The position numbers and the translations under genes are program-made. Source: Gemmatimonadota bacterium (GTDB taxonomy: Bacteria; Gemmatimonadota; Gemmatimonadetes; Longimicrobiales; UBA6960). From it: a stretch of 5,940 nt of DNA. Shown piece by piece: positions 4,909 through 5,940 of the stretch (within the stretch, counting starts at the first letter, position 1; each line of letters opens with the position of its first letter). Location: NCBI GenBank assembly GCA_022564535.1, contig JADFLD010000147.1:1-5940 (forward strand), in the 5' to 3' direction. The notes beneath the pieces are model-generated. The model was not told the origin of the DNA, made no database searches, and saw nothing but the letters and a program-made list of their open reading frames with translations.

Positions 4909-5940
4909 TCACTCGTTGGAGGCGTCCGCTTGCGTCAGCGCGAGAACCGCGAACGCGGTGGCGGCGTCGGACATGAAGCGCCCTCTGCCGGACGCAGGAT
5001 CTCTCTCCCTGTTGAGCGAAGAGGCGCGCCATTCGCCGCCCGGTTGCTGGTTCTGAACCAGCCAGGCCAGGGCCCGACGCAAGTCTTCATAGGAGAGCGA
5101 CACGCCGGCCCGCTGCAGAACGAACGCAATCAAGCCGGTCGCGTATCCGTCGCTCATGGTTTCAGGAGGAAGCCCGTCCTGCCGCTCCCACGACCCCAGG
5201 GAAGCGAGACTCCAGCCCCCGTCACTGTTTTGAAGACGCACCACGGCATCGACAATGGACTCGGCCTGCTCGGCGGTCAGCAGATCTGAAAGCTCGGCCG
5301 CCGCCCACAACAGCATGACCCGGTCATACGGCGACCGGCTCTCGGCACCTTCCTGGAGATACGCCCGCAGCAGGGCCAACGACTCCTGAACCTCGGTGGA
5401 GGCCGCGTAGTGGTCGGGAGCGACGCCGACCGCGACGGCTGCGAGCGCTGCGCCATAGTACGCCGCCCCGTCCGACTCCCACGGCGCGAGCCCGAAATGC
5501 AGCCAAGCCCAGGCCCCAGCCCCCTCCCCGCGGGTGAACTGGAGCTTCCACAGGTTGTCGAACGCCCGTCGCGTATCGCTCGTCAGCCCCCCTTGCCGCG
5601 CGTCTCGGCTGGCGAGGACGAGCGCATTCAGGACGGCCTCGGTACCTCTCGACTCGCTGGTCTTGGGGAGGCCCAGCCTCTGATCCGGATAATAGGGATC
5701 CACTTCGTTCCACAGCGTGACCCGTTTGCCGACGTCCTGCCACAGCTCGGTCTCGGACGGGGTCGGACCCGGCTCACCGAGCGCCGTGCGCAGCGCACCG
5801 CGGGCCAGCGCGTACGGGAGCGCCGTATGGCACGAGACGCACAACGTGTCGTGGTCGCGGTCCGCATTCGGCCAGGACATCCACCACGCCTGCCGTCCAT
5901 CCAGGTACGCGGCGGCCGCCGCCGGGCTCCATTCGCCCAC
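4909..5940 (-). CDS. Haem-c motif plus squalene-cyclase-like toroid protein, partial (N-terminus off window)
   Basis: The frame is open to the right edge, where GTG (5938-5940) happens to be the first codon; a signal peptide probably lies outside, so 343 residues is a minimum. After WWMSWPNADRDHD comes CVSCH (34-38), a single CxxCH site for covalent haem c, which would require an exported location. The remainder looks like an alpha/alpha-toroid of the squalene cyclase/prenyltransferase fold. It has QW-like motifs QNSDGGW (237-243) and QPGGEW (299-304), a looser one at 134-144, and recurring helices such as MSDGYATGL (262-270) and MSDAATAFAVLAL (323-335). The DxDD acid motif of squalene-hopene cyclase is absent, so cyclase activity is unlikely. 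I recall similar CVSCHTALPYA-type toroid proteins annotated only as hypothetical or cyclase-like. Function is unknown; a redox or binding role is possible. It is convergent with the barrel gene. Confidence 0.8.
   Translation of the reverse strand: MGEWSPAAAAAYLDGRQAWWMSWPNADRDHDTLCVSCHTALPYALARGALRTALGEPGPTPSETELWQDVGKRVTLWNEVDPYYPDQRLGLPKTSESRGTEAVLNALVLASRDARQGGLTSDTRRAFDNLWKLQFTRGEGAGAWAWLHFGLAPWESDGAAYYGAALAAVAVGVAPDHYAASTEVQESLALLRAYLQEGAESRSPYDRVMLLWAAAELSDLLTAEQAESIVDAVVRLQNSDGGWSLASLGSWERQDGLPPETMSDGYATGLIAFVLQRAGVSLSYEDLRRALAWLVQNQQPGGEWRASSLNRERDPASGRGRFMSDAATAFAVLALTQADASNE

Noticed and set aside
4909..5940. Calling the toroid protein a squalene-hopene cyclase
   Set aside because: QW-like repeats are present, but the DxDD catalytic motif is missing and a haem motif is present; the length in the window is also too short to show a full cyclase.

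Overview
This is a GC-rich window from a Gram-negative-type bacterium. It has a lipobox, a twin-arginine leader and an outer-membrane barrel with a cleavable signal peptide. The paired lipoprotein and barrel, the 3-keto-sugar type oxidoreductase and the haem-motif toroid protein together resemble gene content I associate with uncultivated Gemmatimonadota-like or neighbouring lineages. That assignment is inference only; no marker gene is present. No RNA genes, CRISPR arrays, insertion sequences or phage genes are visible.

Layout. (1) Bases 2-121, + strand: the last 39 codons of a gene whose end looks like a DUF1080 / 3-keto-disaccharide hydrolase domain. (2) Bases 132-2394, - strand: a two-gene operon, read right to left. 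It starts with a Tat-leader small subunit of the gluconate 2-dehydrogenase subunit 3 family. An FAD-dependent GMC oxidoreductase follows, overlapping it by 8 bases. The operon converges on the hydrolase tail with only 10 bases between stop codons. (3) Bases 2395-2563: a 169-base divergent intergenic region with a good hairpin. (4) Bases 2564-4889, + strand: a two-gene operon of a predicted lipoprotein of unknown function and a FadL/PorV-like outer-membrane beta-barrel. (5) Bases 4909-5940, - strand: the C-terminal 343 codons of a protein that joins a c-type haem motif (CVSCH) to a squalene-cyclase/prenyltransferase-like alpha/alpha toroid. Its start lies beyond the right edge.

How the parts fit. 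The left half reads as part of a periplasmic 3-keto-sugar pathway. The oxidoreductase would oxidise C3 of a glycoside, with its Tat-signal small subunit carrying it across the inner membrane. A DUF1080-type hydrolase would then cleave the 3-keto-glycoside. The cytochrome c electron acceptor normally found with such dehydrogenases is not in the window. The middle operon probably builds an outer-membrane barrel with a co-expressed lipoprotein partner; its cargo is unknown. The toroid protein is the least understood gene here. The strongest leads are the oxidation/hydrolysis pairing, the four-cysteine cluster in the oxidoreductase, and the haem-toroid fusion.
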